Shown here: positions 34,165 to 45,383 of the stretch, piece by piece
Layout: each line of letters opens with the position of its first letter
How positions within the stretch are numbered: the first letter of the stretch is position 1
DNA from: Cryptomeria japonica
Lineage: Eukaryota; Streptophyta; Pinopsida; Cupressales; Cupressaceae
DNA: 64,000 nt
Direction of reading: 5' to 3'
Assembly: GCF_030272615.1 (NCBI RefSeq)
Contig: NC_081414.1
Span: forward strand, 52,074,636 to 52,138,635
The notes under the pieces: model-generated
Database searches by the model: none
Seen by the model: the letters and a program-made list of their open reading frames with translations, nothing else
What the model was told of the DNA's origin: nothing
Made by a program: the position numbers and the translations under genes

Positions 34165-37100
34165 TCATATTCCATCATTGTCATCTTCTGCGTCTTCACG
34201 AGCATCATGAGCAATTGTGAGTTCTTGAACCATGGATTGGCTTGGGACTTTCATTGCATTGAGTTTCGCCTTTGCCACCTCTTTATTCCACTTATGTTGC
34301 ACCATCTTCTCTGAGTGTTTCGGTAGCTGATCATTCCCAATGAAAACCATAGATTCGATCCTAGCCACCTTGGTTATATCCTTCGGCGTGAAGCTACTCT
34401 TGACTCTGATCTTCTCCATGTTCAACTAGAAAGATTTGATTGCTTCCTGTGTGTTTGAACCACAGATTCCTAACTCCCAGTCATGATCGGGATTAACCAC
34501 TTTATTATCCTTGACTATACTACTTTGCAAATCCTAGAGTTCATAGACAAAGGTTCTTGCATCTGTAATCACTAACTGAAAGGTAAGCACTTGCCACATG
34601 ATAGTTTTGTTTAGCATGAAAAGTTGGCATTCATCGGCCACCAGCTTAATTGAATGTTCTGTCAGAAACCTGGTAGTCCCATATTCTTCAATTTTGGCAA
34701 ACAGAGGCAAGACATTTTGCCATTTGTTCTCTTCTTTCTCCCACAGTACAAGTTGGTTTTGGATTTTAGAAATTAGGCTTTGTACTTCATCACACAATTT
34801 TCGGGAGTCGGTAATGTACTTTTCACCATCTTTGATTATTTGTTCAATCCACTTCTCAACCGCTTCAGCGATGCTCTTAGCCCGTTGAACTTGGTTCATC
34901 AACTTCTTGTTTTTTGGAGAAGTTGGATCGAAATTCTCAGTGGCATGGGATATTGGAATTGCTCCAAGGCAACCGATACTATCGATGAACTGAGCCAAAA
35001 CACTTATGTGTCTTTTAAGTTCTCTTTTCTCCCGTCCATCCTTCTCTGAGCCGGTAAGCATTTTCTTTGCTGACACTTGGAAAAAATGGTTATCTCTATC
35101 TCTGCTCATCTTTCCCAACTCTACTTTTGTGATCTCAAAATCATCAGGACCAGCCTCTCTGTTTTCATCTTTCGGCTTGTATGAGGCAATTTCAGACATC
35201 CATTTTCCAGTTTCTTCGTCATTGTTTACGTGAGCGGTGGTCTTGAACCTTTTCGGCTTTGGATTCTTCTTGGAGTACTTAGCAACCATTTCCTGAATCG
35301 GAATGGTCACAGGAAGAAAGCTCCTTTTCTTGTTCACTAAGGTTGTTAACCATTTAGGAGTCACAGCGAAATGAGTAGCTCCTTCAATTATGTTTGGTGG
35401 TGGCATCATAGCCATAGTCACTGTTTGGGAGTCTAGAGCACAAGCAACTTCACCATCCAAATCTTCAATTTCAAAAATCTAAGCATCAAGCACAACATCC
35501 TTTACTCCCATATCCTTGACTTGGTCCATCTTCCTCTAGGCGACACTTCGTGATCGACTATGTTGTGGGGTACTAAAATCCAGAGTTGGACTAGACCTGC
35601 GTCTAGGCTGAGATGACTTGGTATCCTTACCTGCACAAACAAGAGCACTGTTAGAAGGACGTTTTGGTGAAGATAGAGGATCCTTATTATTTCTTGCAGA
35701 AAGGGACTTGGCGCCTAACTTTATTGCTTTCTTTTTAGCCACCCATGCGACCGTTATTTCTAGAACTCGTTTGGACCTCAATTGTATGTCATCATTTTCC
35801 TCCTCATCCCAATTAATTGGGAGCATTTCAGTCTCTGCGTGAGCTAAATATCCTTGTTCAAACAATTTAAGATAATCCTCTTCAAGCCCTTTAATGTCTA
35901 ACTTTATTTGCAAAGAGACAACCTGTTCTAGCACCAATCTCATGTTTTTCCCTTTTGAAAACTTCAAGTTCATTTGTACAGTCTTCCCAGAAATCTTCTA
36001 ACTGTGGCATGGGAAGATAAGGCATTAGGCCAAGGCTCCAAGAAAATCCCTTATTGTCAAACCCTTTCCTTTCAGAATACAGAGAGAAATTACAATTCCT
36101 AAGGTCTGCTCCTATACTTAGTGCATCAGACATTGAATTACAAGACAACACTCCCAATTGTATGGGAAAATGACCTTCCCACTTGTCTTTAGGCCATGCC
36201 TTCTTGATCATAGAGGTCAGTTGCCTGGATACTTTTGCTAGAACAAAATAATCAGAAGAGAAATGAGGGAGCTTGAAGGGTTCCTCTTCAAAGCCTCCTA
36301 CTCTTATATAGCAAAAGCGTGGGAACTAGATGTAAAAACTACCGAACTTCTTAATCAAGGTCTATGCATCATCTGAAATCCATTTAGCCTTTGTACTCTT
36401 CAGTTCATGACACATATCACTCAGAAATGCATTGTGTATCCTTCTGAAATCTTATAGGGCATTGTCTTTTTGCAGCATAGGATAGAACTCATACACGGGA
36501 ACATCCTCCTTAGTGGGTTGCTTTGGTATACCCGTTAACTCTTTAACACAAGCTAGACAATACAAGAGATATGAGGACATGGAGAAGTTTTGTTGAAACT
36601 GCTTGGCTAGACTCAACTGCTCTCTCATTGAATCAGCAATTAACTCTGCCCAATCCAAATATTGTTTTCCTTCCAGAACTAATTGTACATAGCAATAAAT
36701 CCAATCATCAAAACTATAAGCTTCGGCAGAACCTCTGGCTTGATGCAAGAGAAGCATCACATCTTGGATATGTGGCAACATGTGGTTCTTGTTAGGATTT
36801 TTAGGTAACTTTGAACCACCTCTCAGAGGGAACTTCAACCAGAATTTCACCACATTGTTTCGTTGTCCGGCTCTGTCTGAATTGAACTCACTGATTGACT
36901 GGGCAGGAGAGAAATTAGAAAATTGGTAATCCGGTATCTTGAAAACTAAAGCAATCACCTCACAGTTAATGGCAAGAAGGGTTTCGCCATTATCTCTCTT
37001 AATAGTTTCAGATACTGGGTCATATCTAACAATACACTCCCGAACCAACTCTGGACAAGGAATTGCTGGAGGAAAGGCTATGGCTTCTAAAAGTCCACTA

Positions 37101-37255
37101 CTCAAAATGTCTATACAAAAAGACTTATCAATACCCTTGAACACCCTTTCTTTCAAATCTTCAAGGTTCTCTCCTTTTAGGTCAGTATCACTAACTATGG
37201 CTTCTGTGGATGCCAAGCTAAAGATGTTTCCAAACAAATGCAGAGTGGACTTCAT
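34165..37255 (-). pseudogene. Accessory reading frame inside the element E 5' LTR
   Basis: The start ATG is 37255-37253 (MKSTLHLFGNIFSLAST). The frame runs 1,030 codons to the TGA at 34167-34165. It has in-frame stops (near 36450, 36366, 36330 and 35536, among others) and a frame change near 35975 where two frames overlap. The N-terminal 270 residues look globular (LLAINCEVIALVFKIPDY; DDWIYCYVQLVLEGKQYLDW). A second part has KDKWEGHFPIQLGVL, then a basic Ser-rich linker, and a long Lys/Glu-rich helical C-terminal region. No enzyme motif is visible. Most stops and the frame change also occur in the other LTR. Confidence 0.6.
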
Positions 37256-37744
37256 AACTTCAAAACAAGAAACCTAAATTTAATTGCAGTGAAACCTTCT
37301 GTATGAGAGAAAATGCAAGGGAAAACACTGGAGAAAATAAGGAAAGACTCGCCTTCACACTTGCATAATCGGACGACGGCTAGCAGCAAGAAAGACTCCT
37401 ATCCAGGGATAACATAAACAAAAGTCCAGCAGCAAGTAACAAATGCAGAACACAAATGATTTTCATACCTTATTGAGAAAGGTAATGATACAGATACATT
37501 AAATTCAATGATTTCACAATTTCAGTCTGGACATGGCAAGTTGGTAGATTAGACCCTCGCACACATGCATTGAATGCATGGCGGCATGCTTTAAGAAACT
37601 GCCTGTTCCCAAAACGTTCACTTACTTTGAAAAAGCCAAAGAATGACATCACTTTAAGATATGGTTCTGCCTCTCCGTATTTAGCAATGAATGCACTTCC
37701 CAAAACATTAGAAACCACAGGACCCACCAACATTGAATCCAGAT

Positions 37745-38050
37745 GAACATCTTGAACCTACTTCTTGAGTGTTCAAGTAGTTCAAGATGTACACCGCGTC
37801 AAGTTGTTGACCACTTGCTATGTTGAACATGTTGAACATAGTTGAACCCTTTGAACTCAGTTCAATAAGTTCAACACAAATGTTATATCACTGAACAAGA
37901 AAAACTTTTGGGAAGATCCACTGCAAAACACTTAGAGAAAATGTTAGTACGAAAAACTTTTCCTGAACACCTTGAAACCTATTGAACCTAAATGAACCTG
38001 TTGAACCTAGTTCAGAACGGTTCGACGTGTTCAAGGAGTTCAATCAATTG
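37745..38050. promoter_or_regulatory. Cluster of GTTCA/TGAAC motifs in U3 of the element E 5' LTR
   Basis: Pentamers TGAAC and GTTCA recur densely in both orientations within about 300 bp, 150-450 bp from the LTR start, where the promoter of an LTR element lies. The corresponding part of the other LTR (26728-27049) has 18 copies. The function is unknown; binding sites for a regulator are one reading. Confidence 0.45.
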
Positions 38051-38247
38051 TCTGAACCTGACTTAAATGACTAGAAAAAGGATTTGAGGATGCATTAAAG
38101 ACTTGAAACAAGGTAATATGGCATGAACTAGGACTCTAACATAAAAAGGAAAAGATGACCCACTCTTGCCATGAGGAATAAATGACGCGGTAACAACACA
38201 CTAGGTTCAGAAACCGGTTCCTCTTGTAACACCATTGGTTTCTTCTT

Positions 38248-39450
38248 CTAGGTTTTGTTCATGTCTGCTTGAATAGTGTCAACATCAATGTTTCCTTCCG
38301 GAGTGACCGGTATATCATCAGATATGTTCTTTCTTGATCTAGAGAATCTAGCAATGTGACCCAGTTTGTTGCAGTGATAGCAAGCCAATCTAGGTGCTCT
38401 CCAAGGTCCATTGTTCATGTTTCCATTCTTCCTTCTGCATGTTCCAGCAATGTGACCATGACCATGATAGACGATACAGTTTTCTCTCCATCTGGTTGCC
38501 GCTTGATAGCCACCATTTCTTTGCTGATGATTGAAGGCATTAAACCGGTTGTGATTCCAATTCACAAAAGGTTCAGGACCAGCTCCTTGGGTCCTCTAAG
38601 GATATCTATCAATGTTATTCATAACTGACCTGCATTCAGATGCTCTATTCCCATACTTGTTGCATGCATAACAGTTACCATTGAATATATAGGATCTAGG
38701 CTTATCATTTAGGAAATAAGGAAAATTGTTGTAAGCCTTACTCCTACACACATTTGCAGTATGTCCTTCTTTAAGACAGTTGAAGAAAATAGGTTTAAAC
38801 TTTTGCTTACCTTTATCCTTTGATTCTGGTTGTTTCTTTGACGTTACAACATTTGTACCAGAGGTCTCACCTTCCTCCTGACCGGAATAACCAAGTCCAT
38901 TGGTATTCTTGACAAGTTTGGCAGATTTAAGCTTTTGCTCTAGCTTGACAGTACTCTTGTTGAACTTAGCAAGTATTTCCTTTGACTCAGAGAGTTCTTT
39001 GGAAATAGTAGCATTTGTTTCCAACAGGTTTTCATTCTCAGAGATGGCAATGTTCAGTTCTCCTTGCATGTCTTCCTTTTCCACTTTGTTTGCATGGAGT
39101 TGAGCAATTAGGGCATTGATCTCTTGTTTTATCTTGGAGGTCTTGTGATCTCTTTCTTTCACCAGATCTTCAGCTTTCCTCCGGTTCTCAAGCTCTTGAC
39201 ACATCCGAATAGTCAGTCCTTCCAACTCCTTTCTCAGGTTGGAGTTTGATTCATTCAACTTATTTACTTCTGTAATTAGGGCTTCCATGTCTGCTTCATC
39301 TGAAGAACTATTTTTAGATAGCTCCATCATCTTTTCAGCATGTTCTCTCCTTTTTGCTTGAGATGCCTTGTATTTGACCATATGATCATCATAGGCTTGC
39401 TCAGACTGAGTGAGCCAATGTGTAAGTTCCCTTATAGAGTATTCCCCCAT
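38248..39450 (-). pseudogene. Element D gag-like coiled-coil and zinc-knuckle protein
   Basis: The frame opens just after the primer site; the first good ATG is 39450-39448 (MGEYSIRELTHW). About 230 residues of heptad-rich coiled coil follow (DMEALITEVNKLNESNSNLR and similar). A Lys-rich linker and four knuckles of the CX2CX4HX4C type come next, each missing exactly one ligand: FFNCLKEGHTANVC (first Cys), CYACNKYGNRASEC (His to Asn), CIVYHGHGHIAGTC (second Cys to Tyr) and CYHCNKLGHIARFS (last Cys to Ser). One stop lies at 38596. The usual N-terminal gag domain is absent, so the frame looks like the C-terminal half of a copia gag placed next to the primer site. Confidence 0.75.
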
Positions 39451-39485
39451 ATCTCTTTCCAAGTGGTTAAACTTATAGAAAGGTA

Positions 39486-39498
39486 GGCTCTGATACCA
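39486..39498 (-). promoter_or_regulatory. Element D primer-binding site (initiator Met tRNA)
   Basis: The minus strand reads TGGTATCAGAGCC, complementary to the 3' end of plant initiator Met tRNA. It lies 2 nt inside the 5' LTR, the standard position for priming minus-strand DNA. Confidence 0.92.
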
Positions 39499-39500
39499 AT

Positions 39501-40652
39501 TGATGAATACTAAGAGGGGGGGTGAATTAGTATACCAAAAATCTCTCCACTTAAACACTTTGCAAGACTAATAGTAAACCGATAAAATAGTTTAACAGAC
39601 AAACCGGTTAACACACATGCAAACCAAATATCTAATAATGCATTCACCCATAGAAGCAAAAACACCATAACACAAGAGATTTTGACGTGGAAACCCAAAT
39701 GGGAAAAACCACGGTGAGATGGAACTCACAAGTAACTATCTGCAGAATAGGATCTAGGTTGGTTAAGGTCAGACCGGTTAAGGTCTTAAAATGTTCTTTA
39801 CCAGAACAGATCCTATTAGGAATCTCAATCTCTGTTAGGAGATAAGTCTGATTAAAGACTACCTTGCTAGAGGATTTTAGATCCATAAATGTGAACCACC
39901 TTGTTAGAGGATTTACAAAAGGCTTTTGGGACTACCTGGTTAAGGGCTATAGACTTGTCAAAGATGTGAGTAATCAACAAGTGTTTGATCTAGCTAGTAG
40001 CTCAGAACTCTCGGTTAGGTCCTTGATAGCTCGTTCCTAATGCACTCCAGCATTACTTTAGTCTTATACGCATTCATATTCTCTCCAACTCCTCAACCAC
40101 CTTAAACCCTAGCAACAAAATAAACTTTTGCTACAACCACATCAACAACCTAAAACCCTAGACATGATGTCCTTATAAAGGAATCTGATTTCATGTCGGT
40201 CCAATAGGATTACATAACAATTTCCTAGGTTCAATGAACCTGGACATACTTGGTACCATGACACAAAAAGCACCGTTTAGGTGTCGACAACGTCAAACAA
40301 TCGATGGATGGTAACTCATCACAAAATGCCAGTTGGTAACTCATCACAGAGTATTACTGGTTCATATATTAAAATGTCGATTGCCAGTTTGACAAAAATG
40401 AAGACTTGTAAAAATGTGTTATGCCACTTTAATCCCTCATACTGCTTGGGATCCACGAACTGCTTGGGGTCAACATGCCGCTTCAGACCAGGAAACACAT
40501 TCTACAAAACACCAATAGTCTAAAGACTATAATACAACATACCAGTTGGAACAAATACCGGTTGTGCTCTAACTCATACATATAAAGGAGATCTCAATGC
40601 AAGTGTGTTTCCATTAATGACAATCACAACATAAACATCAAAAATGCCAACA
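39501..40652 (-). repeat. Element D 5' LTR
   Basis: On the minus strand it starts TGTTGGCATTTTTGATG at 40652 and ends TATTCATCA at 39501 (1,152 bp). It is similar along its length to 16972-18104, with scattered substitutions and small indels. Confidence 0.92.
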
Positions 40653-41022
40653 CATCTGCCATCTTCTTCCCTTCTACCATAACTTCTGCATCAAATATAT
40701 TAGCCATGAGCCCTTTCACCAGATTGGGAGAAACAAAGCACAAGGTCACATCCAAAGCCTCCTTGAAATTCTCTGGGGTTATCTTGTTTTTGACCCTCAC
40801 TGCTTTGTCACTGCGGCTTGTTGCCTCCACTACTATTTTATAAAATCTTTCCAGTATCTCCCCATCATTCTTATGACCCTCATCCAAAAACTCCTCTCCT
40901 ATAACATTCTTCACTGTTGGAAGGAGATGCTCTTCCTCCAAGATGAAGAGCCTCTATATTTGCTCATCTACTTCCTCATCCAAGAAAACACATGCTACTG
41001 TAAAGTATACCATCTCTTCCAT
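40653..41022 (-). pseudogene. LINE A ORF3, 5' part (accessory protein)
   Basis: A separate frame lies downstream of RNase H, starting at ATG 41022-41020. One in-frame TAG lies near codon 22. The sequence then reads without a break to the element D junction at 40653 and continues in frame at 16971. The joined frame is 179 codons including the stop. It is rich in charged residues and looks helical (LPTVKNVIGEEFLDEG, ERFYKIVVEATSRSDK, ITPENFKEALDVTL). I recognise no named family. Its exact resumption across a 23.7-kb insertion argues that it is a real, once-conserved reading frame. Confidence 0.6.
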
Positions 41023-41245
41023 TATTTCTTTTCAAATGCTTCAAGAAACTATACTCTAGCACCACATAAATAGAGAGAAGACCTTCTAGAAAAAACCACA
41101 CGGGGATCCCAAAACTGGCTATCTCTCCAAAAAAATTCAAATCCAATGCAAATCTATCCTACAAGTCCGATCTGCAGTTGGATTTCGTCCTCCCTTCCAC
41201 ACTTTTGTCCCTCTTAGCCACACTCCATCCCATCCAATCAACATT

Positions 41246-41767
41246 CTATCCATATTTAGAATCCTTATCTAAGAGATCTCTCAAATCATATGGCGCTTTA
41301 GTACCAGATTTGACAATCTCCTCGTGGCTCTGGGAAAATCCCATGTTCACCAAAGCATCCACAACCTGGTTTGCTTCCCTATACACATGTGATAATGAAA
41401 AATAACTCCAATTGGGATAAATAGTTTCTAATAGTTTCCACCCATTGTTCAAGCCTCCAATTCTGCACTTGACCTTTATTGATGGTGTTTACACAAAACA
41501 TAGTCACCTTCAATCTCCACTCTAAGAAGATTCTTCTTAATGCATAAAATAATTCCACTTGCTAAGGCTTCCAAATTTGCCTCATTGTTAGAAACTCTAT
41601 CGATACTCCTAGACAACATCTATAGGGATTTCCCTTCCCCATCTCTTATGATGCATCCCACCCCAGCCAAGCCCGGATTACCCCTCAAGGCATCATCAAA
41701 GTTTAATTTGACAAATTCCCCTTCTATTGGGCTCTTCCATTTAGCTTCTCTCCTCGCAATTACTTTG
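41246..41767 (-). pseudogene. LINE A ORF2, RNase H domain
   Basis: After removal of element B the frame joins LNK to VIARREAKW without loss, directly ahead of an RNase H domain of the plant LINE type (RVT_3). Visible parts are KLNFDDALRGNPG (first catalytic Asp), SNNEANLEALASGI (Glu), EIEGDY (Asp), and SHVYREANQVVDALVNMGF (final Asp region). A frameshift between 41620 and 41452 and several stops have broken it. In active LINEs this domain would remove RNA from the RNA-DNA hybrid. Confidence 0.78.
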
Positions 41768-41789
41768 TGTGAGATTTTGCCAAGATCAA

Positions 41790-44648
41790 GAGCATTCTTC
41801 ACATCCATCTAATGTACAACCCAACCATGAGTTGCAGCAATAGCAAGTGTCAAGTGAATGGAGTTCATCTTGGCTATGGGCGCAAAGGTCTCAATATAGT
41901 CAACACCTGCTACCTGGGAGAAACCTTTTGCAACAAGTCGAGCCTTGTACTTATCCACACTACCATCCGCTGCAAACTTGGTCTGATAGATCCACTTACA
42001 TTGAACCATCTTTCTCCCCTTAGGGAGATGGACTAAATCCCATGTGTTGTTCCTCATCAGGGAACTATACTCTTCCTCCATAGCTTGGTCCCACTCGGGA
42101 ACCCCTGATGCATCCCGAAATGTCTATGGATCGAAAGCGGTAGCAATGAATGCATGTGGAAGATCTTGATGTTGTGATCGAGTTCTCTGTGTGTCTGAAG
42201 GATCCCCAACAAGAGAACCCATGGACTCAAGTGTATGTCGAGCCCAACGAGGTCTAGGTGGAGGTGAAGAACAAGGCTCCTCAACTGCAAGTGGACCCTA
42301 TGAGTCGGAGTTGAAGGAGTCTCATCATCTAAATCACTAACATCACTATCCACAATGGAGTAAGATGGAGGAGGTAGAGAGGCTAATCTAGGAGAGCTTT
42401 CCTCAAAGTGAACACTCCTCTCAATGAACACCTCATGTGTCTTAGGATCCATTAATCTATATGCCTTAACACCCTCAGGATATCCAACAAATATGCAAGG
42501 TCGACTCTGTGGTGCCAATGCCTTGCATTTCTATGGAGGTATGTGAGCCCATACTGGACACCCAAAGACTCTGAAATGTCTCACAATCAGTTTCCTACTA
42601 GCCCAAGTTTCAAAAGGAGTAATACCTTGCAAAGCTTTGTGAGGAACCCAATTTTGGATGTGTGTGGCACAACTGATAGCCTCAGTCCAAAAAGCGAGAT
42701 CAAGAGAATGTGCATGAATCATACAGCTAGCCATTTCTTTAAGAGTTCTATTCTTGTGTTCTGCAACTCCGTTTTGCTATGGAGTGTATGCTATAGAATG
42801 TTAAAGATCAATCCCCTCAAATGTACAAAAATCCTCAAGTCTCTTGTTCACATATTCCCTTCCATTATTTGTAAGAAGAATCTTCACCACTTTCCTAGAT
42901 TGCTTCTCCACACGAGTCTTGAAGTCCTAAAATCTGTCAAATACTTCACTCTTATGAATAAGAAAGTAGACCCAAGTGAAGCGGGAGTAGTCATCAATGA
43001 AGGTGAGGACATAACGGGCCTTACTAAATGAAGGTGCTGGAAATGGACCTGCTACATCGTTGTGAACAAGTTGAAGAACTTCCAAAGCTCTCCAAGTTTT
43101 CTCCTTATCAAGCTTTTCCTCGGGATGCTTGCCCATGGATCAACCTGAACATACACCCTTTGAAAAATTGATTCGAGGTAGACCTGTGACCATGTCTTTC
43201 GTGCTGAGCTACTGAAGATAGTGGTAGTTGAGGTGGCCAAACCGCTCATGCCATAGCTTACTTTCAGAATTTGAATGAGTAAGCAAGGCCCTAGAAGGTG
43301 AACTTGGTACAAAGTGGGAGAACGAATAAAGCCTTGAGTTGGCATTGACTTGTCCCACTGCTACCAAGGCATCATCATCAAGTTCCTTTACTGCAACTGA
43401 ATCTGGTGTAAACTCAACCTTTTTCCCATTCCCATAGTGAGTGATTTGGTAGATAGAGAGAAGGTTGGTAGACAAGTTAGGAACATAGAGAACATTCTCA
43501 AATGTTCCATCATCCATGTCAACTGAACCTTTCCCTTCAACCTCTACTTGTGTATCATCACCTATGTAAATGTGAGGTACCTTAGATGGCTCCAATGAAA
43601 AAAACTGCTCCTTTGTAGAACCCATGTAATATGAGGCACCTGAGTCAAGTATCCACTATTGTGAAGAACTTGTTGTAGCCACAAATGCTTGCCCTTTTCC
43701 CTTAGACTATGAGGAAGAGGAAGGAGATGAATCCTTCTTTGTGTAGGCAGATGACAAGTTGATGTTGTTTTTATTAAGAAGATTAGTTAACTCATCAACT
43801 TTCTTTGTGTGGCATCGATGCTCATCATGACCATACTTCTTGCAATATGCACAAGTTGGCTTATCCTTCTTAGGTGGTGTCCCCTTCTTGGAAAAGGATG
43901 AAAAATTGCCTTGTGATGGAGAGGATGGTTGTCCTTTTTCCTGTTGTGGCTATGACTTAGATTGCTTCTTCTTCTTGTTGGAATCTTTGCCTTGACTTCC
44001 TTGATTCCCTTGATTAGCCACCAAAGCCTTGGACTTTGAAGACTTGAGAAACCCCATGTTCAACAACTTAGATTGTTCCAATATCAACATTTCTGTGAAA
44101 GCATCAAATGAAGGCATAACATAGGAACTCCCCACTATCAAACGATGAGTTTGGAAGCTAGACACAAATGCTGCTTATTCCGATGCAAGCTTGTCCAACA
44201 AGTTGAATATCAACTGAGCATCCTTTTTGTCAATTCCACAATCCTTAAGCTTTGCTCTTAGCTCATTTACTTTGGTGACATAATATTGGATTGTATCAAA
44301 ACTCTTGGGATCCAAGTTGGTGAGCTCGTTGTCAATCTTATAACCTTTGATTTCATCAACTTGACCATACAATTTCTGAAACATATCCCAAGCATCTTTG
44401 ATTGTAGTACACTTTTCAATATGAAAGATTAGGTCATCTGATACATACTTGCGCAAAGTTCCAAGAGCCAGGAAATTCTTAGTGAGCCATTCTAATTAAG
44501 AATTAGGATCAGCCTTAGGATCAGGTGGTGTTGCTATTGTTCCATCTATGTAATGCATAAGACCTTTTTCCATTAATTTGCTCCATACTTTAATTTTCCA
44601 TGATGCATAATTTTGTGGAGTTAAAGGTGGAAATTTATGAGGACTCAT
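41790..44648 (-). pseudogene. Element B gag-pol: gag, protease, integrase, start of RT
   Basis: The likely start MSPHKFPPLTPQNYASW is at 44648. Gag continues through a UBN2-like region (IKDAWDMFQKLYGQ) to a zinc knuckle CAYCKKYGHDEHRC near 43850. The protease shows WILDSGASYYM (near 43640). The pre-integrase motif is LWHERFGHLNYHYL. The integrase has LVHNDVAGP, then TNNGREY where TDNGxEY is usual (second catalytic Asp is Asn), then QNGVAEHKNRTL. RT starts EEEYSSLMRNNTWDLVHLPKG and stops at QMDVKNAL. About eleven stops, most of them TAG, and one frameshift near 42300 are present. Confidence 0.82.
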
Positions 44649-45383
44649 TGCAACAAAAATGAAAGAGCACAAGGAAAGAGAGGCACAATCACACAATACA
44701 CCCCCCCAAATTCACTCAATCAAAGAACCCCCCCAAAAGTGATGATTTGACACTTTATACTTACTGCATGTACAATGGGCCACTTGCAAAAAATGGCAAA
44801 GTGGACTTCTAATTTCAATTTTACAACTACCTCAATAAGGCCAAAAGAGACTCAAACTAATAATGCAACAGATCTAAACTAAGATCCAAGAAATTTACAA
44901 GTACCAAATAGGCCAAATAAGACCAATATCTGAAAGTAAAATTTCTACTTAAAATATATGAAATATGATCATAGATTATGAAAGTAGATTAAAAAACATG
45001 CACTTTAAAAGAAAACGACACCTAAAAAGGAGGTCGTATGAGCTCAAATGAGGCCTTTGAAGTTGCAGACTTGAGGATTAGACAAGTACAACTGAGAGAA
45101 TCTGAAAATTCCGAGAACCTTGTGCACCAAAACCATAAAATAACCACACCACTGTGAAGAGCACAAAAAATTAGCCCAAATAAAAAAAAATTGCACCCGA
45201 AAAGTAGCAAAATTAAGTAAGTTATGGGCCTCCAAAGTTGACCCAAAAATCTCCTAAAAGCTCTATCCCTATGTGCACACTTCCCTAAGTGTCTCAAATC
45301 CAAACTACAAAGAGATGCATTATCCTAAGTTAACTTAAGTAAAGTGTAATAATATCCATAATGAATATTTATTTACACCAACA
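44649..45383 (-). repeat. Element B 5' LTR and leader, inner boundary unresolved
   Basis: The stretch is non-coding and starts TGTTGGTGTAAATA at the CTTTG duplication. Because the other LTR is nearly all lost, the LTR end cannot be found by comparison. Two C-runs (44701-44707 and 44729-44734 on the plus strand) lie just upstream of gag. Confidence 0.6.

Larger units (their letters stand above)
22221..38195 (-). mobile_element. Element E: Tat/Ogre-type Ty3/gypsy retrotransposon with 5-kb LTRs
   Basis: LTRs of 4,963 and 4,965 bp (22221-27183 and 33231-38195) flank a 6.05-kb internal region. Outer 5-bp flanks are CCACA (22216-22220) and ACACA (38196-38200), a target duplication with one mismatch. 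The primer site resembles that of Tat/Ogre elements. Gag, protease, an extra RNase H, RT, RNase H and integrase all lie in one minus-strand frame from about 32988 to 27331, interrupted only by stops. It is inserted in element D between the gag-like frame and ORF-X. The integrity and LTR similarity suggest it is the youngest large layer here. Confidence 0.9.
33231..38195 (-). repeat. Element E 5' LTR
   Basis: The minus strand runs from TGTTACCGCGTC at 38195 to TTCACTAACA at 33231. It contains the cluster of GTTCA/TGAAC motifs near its start and a long reading frame (37255-34165). It differs from the other LTR by scattered substitutions, denser in the last 100 bp. Confidence 0.92.
16972..40652 (-). 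mobile_element. Element D: copia-like LTR retrotransposon without pol, carrying gypsy element E
   Basis: Two similar LTRs (16972-18104 and 39501-40652), a 5-bp target duplication CATCT (16967-16971 and 40653-40657), a Met-tRNA primer site and a polypurine tract define a complete insertion into LINE A ORF3. Without element E it is about 7.7 kb. The polypurine tract and primer site match those of SIRE-like copia elements. It encodes a gag-like zinc-knuckle protein and a large ORF-X, but I find no protease, integrase, RT or RNase H. It therefore probably moved using enzymes supplied in trans. Confidence 0.88.
41768..45383 (-). mobile_element. Element B: Ty1/copia element, 3' half deleted
   Basis: The direct repeats CTTTG at 41763-41767 and 45384-45388 bound it exactly, and removing it restores the LINE A ORF2 frame. 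The minus strand starts TGTTGGTGTAAATAAAT at 45383. Gag, protease and integrase are present, and RT breaks off after HQMDVKNAL near 41792. Only about 20 bp follow (ending ATCTCACA) before the duplication. The rest of RT, RNase H and almost all of the 3' LTR are therefore missing. I could not fix the inner end of the 5' LTR or a primer site between 44650 and 45383. Confidence 0.82.

Noticed and set aside
22221-38195. The two 5-kb copies as a segmental duplication of a host gene
   Set aside because: They flank gag-pol directly, have TG...CA ends, a primer site next to the inner end of one copy, and near-identical outer 5-mers; they are LTRs.
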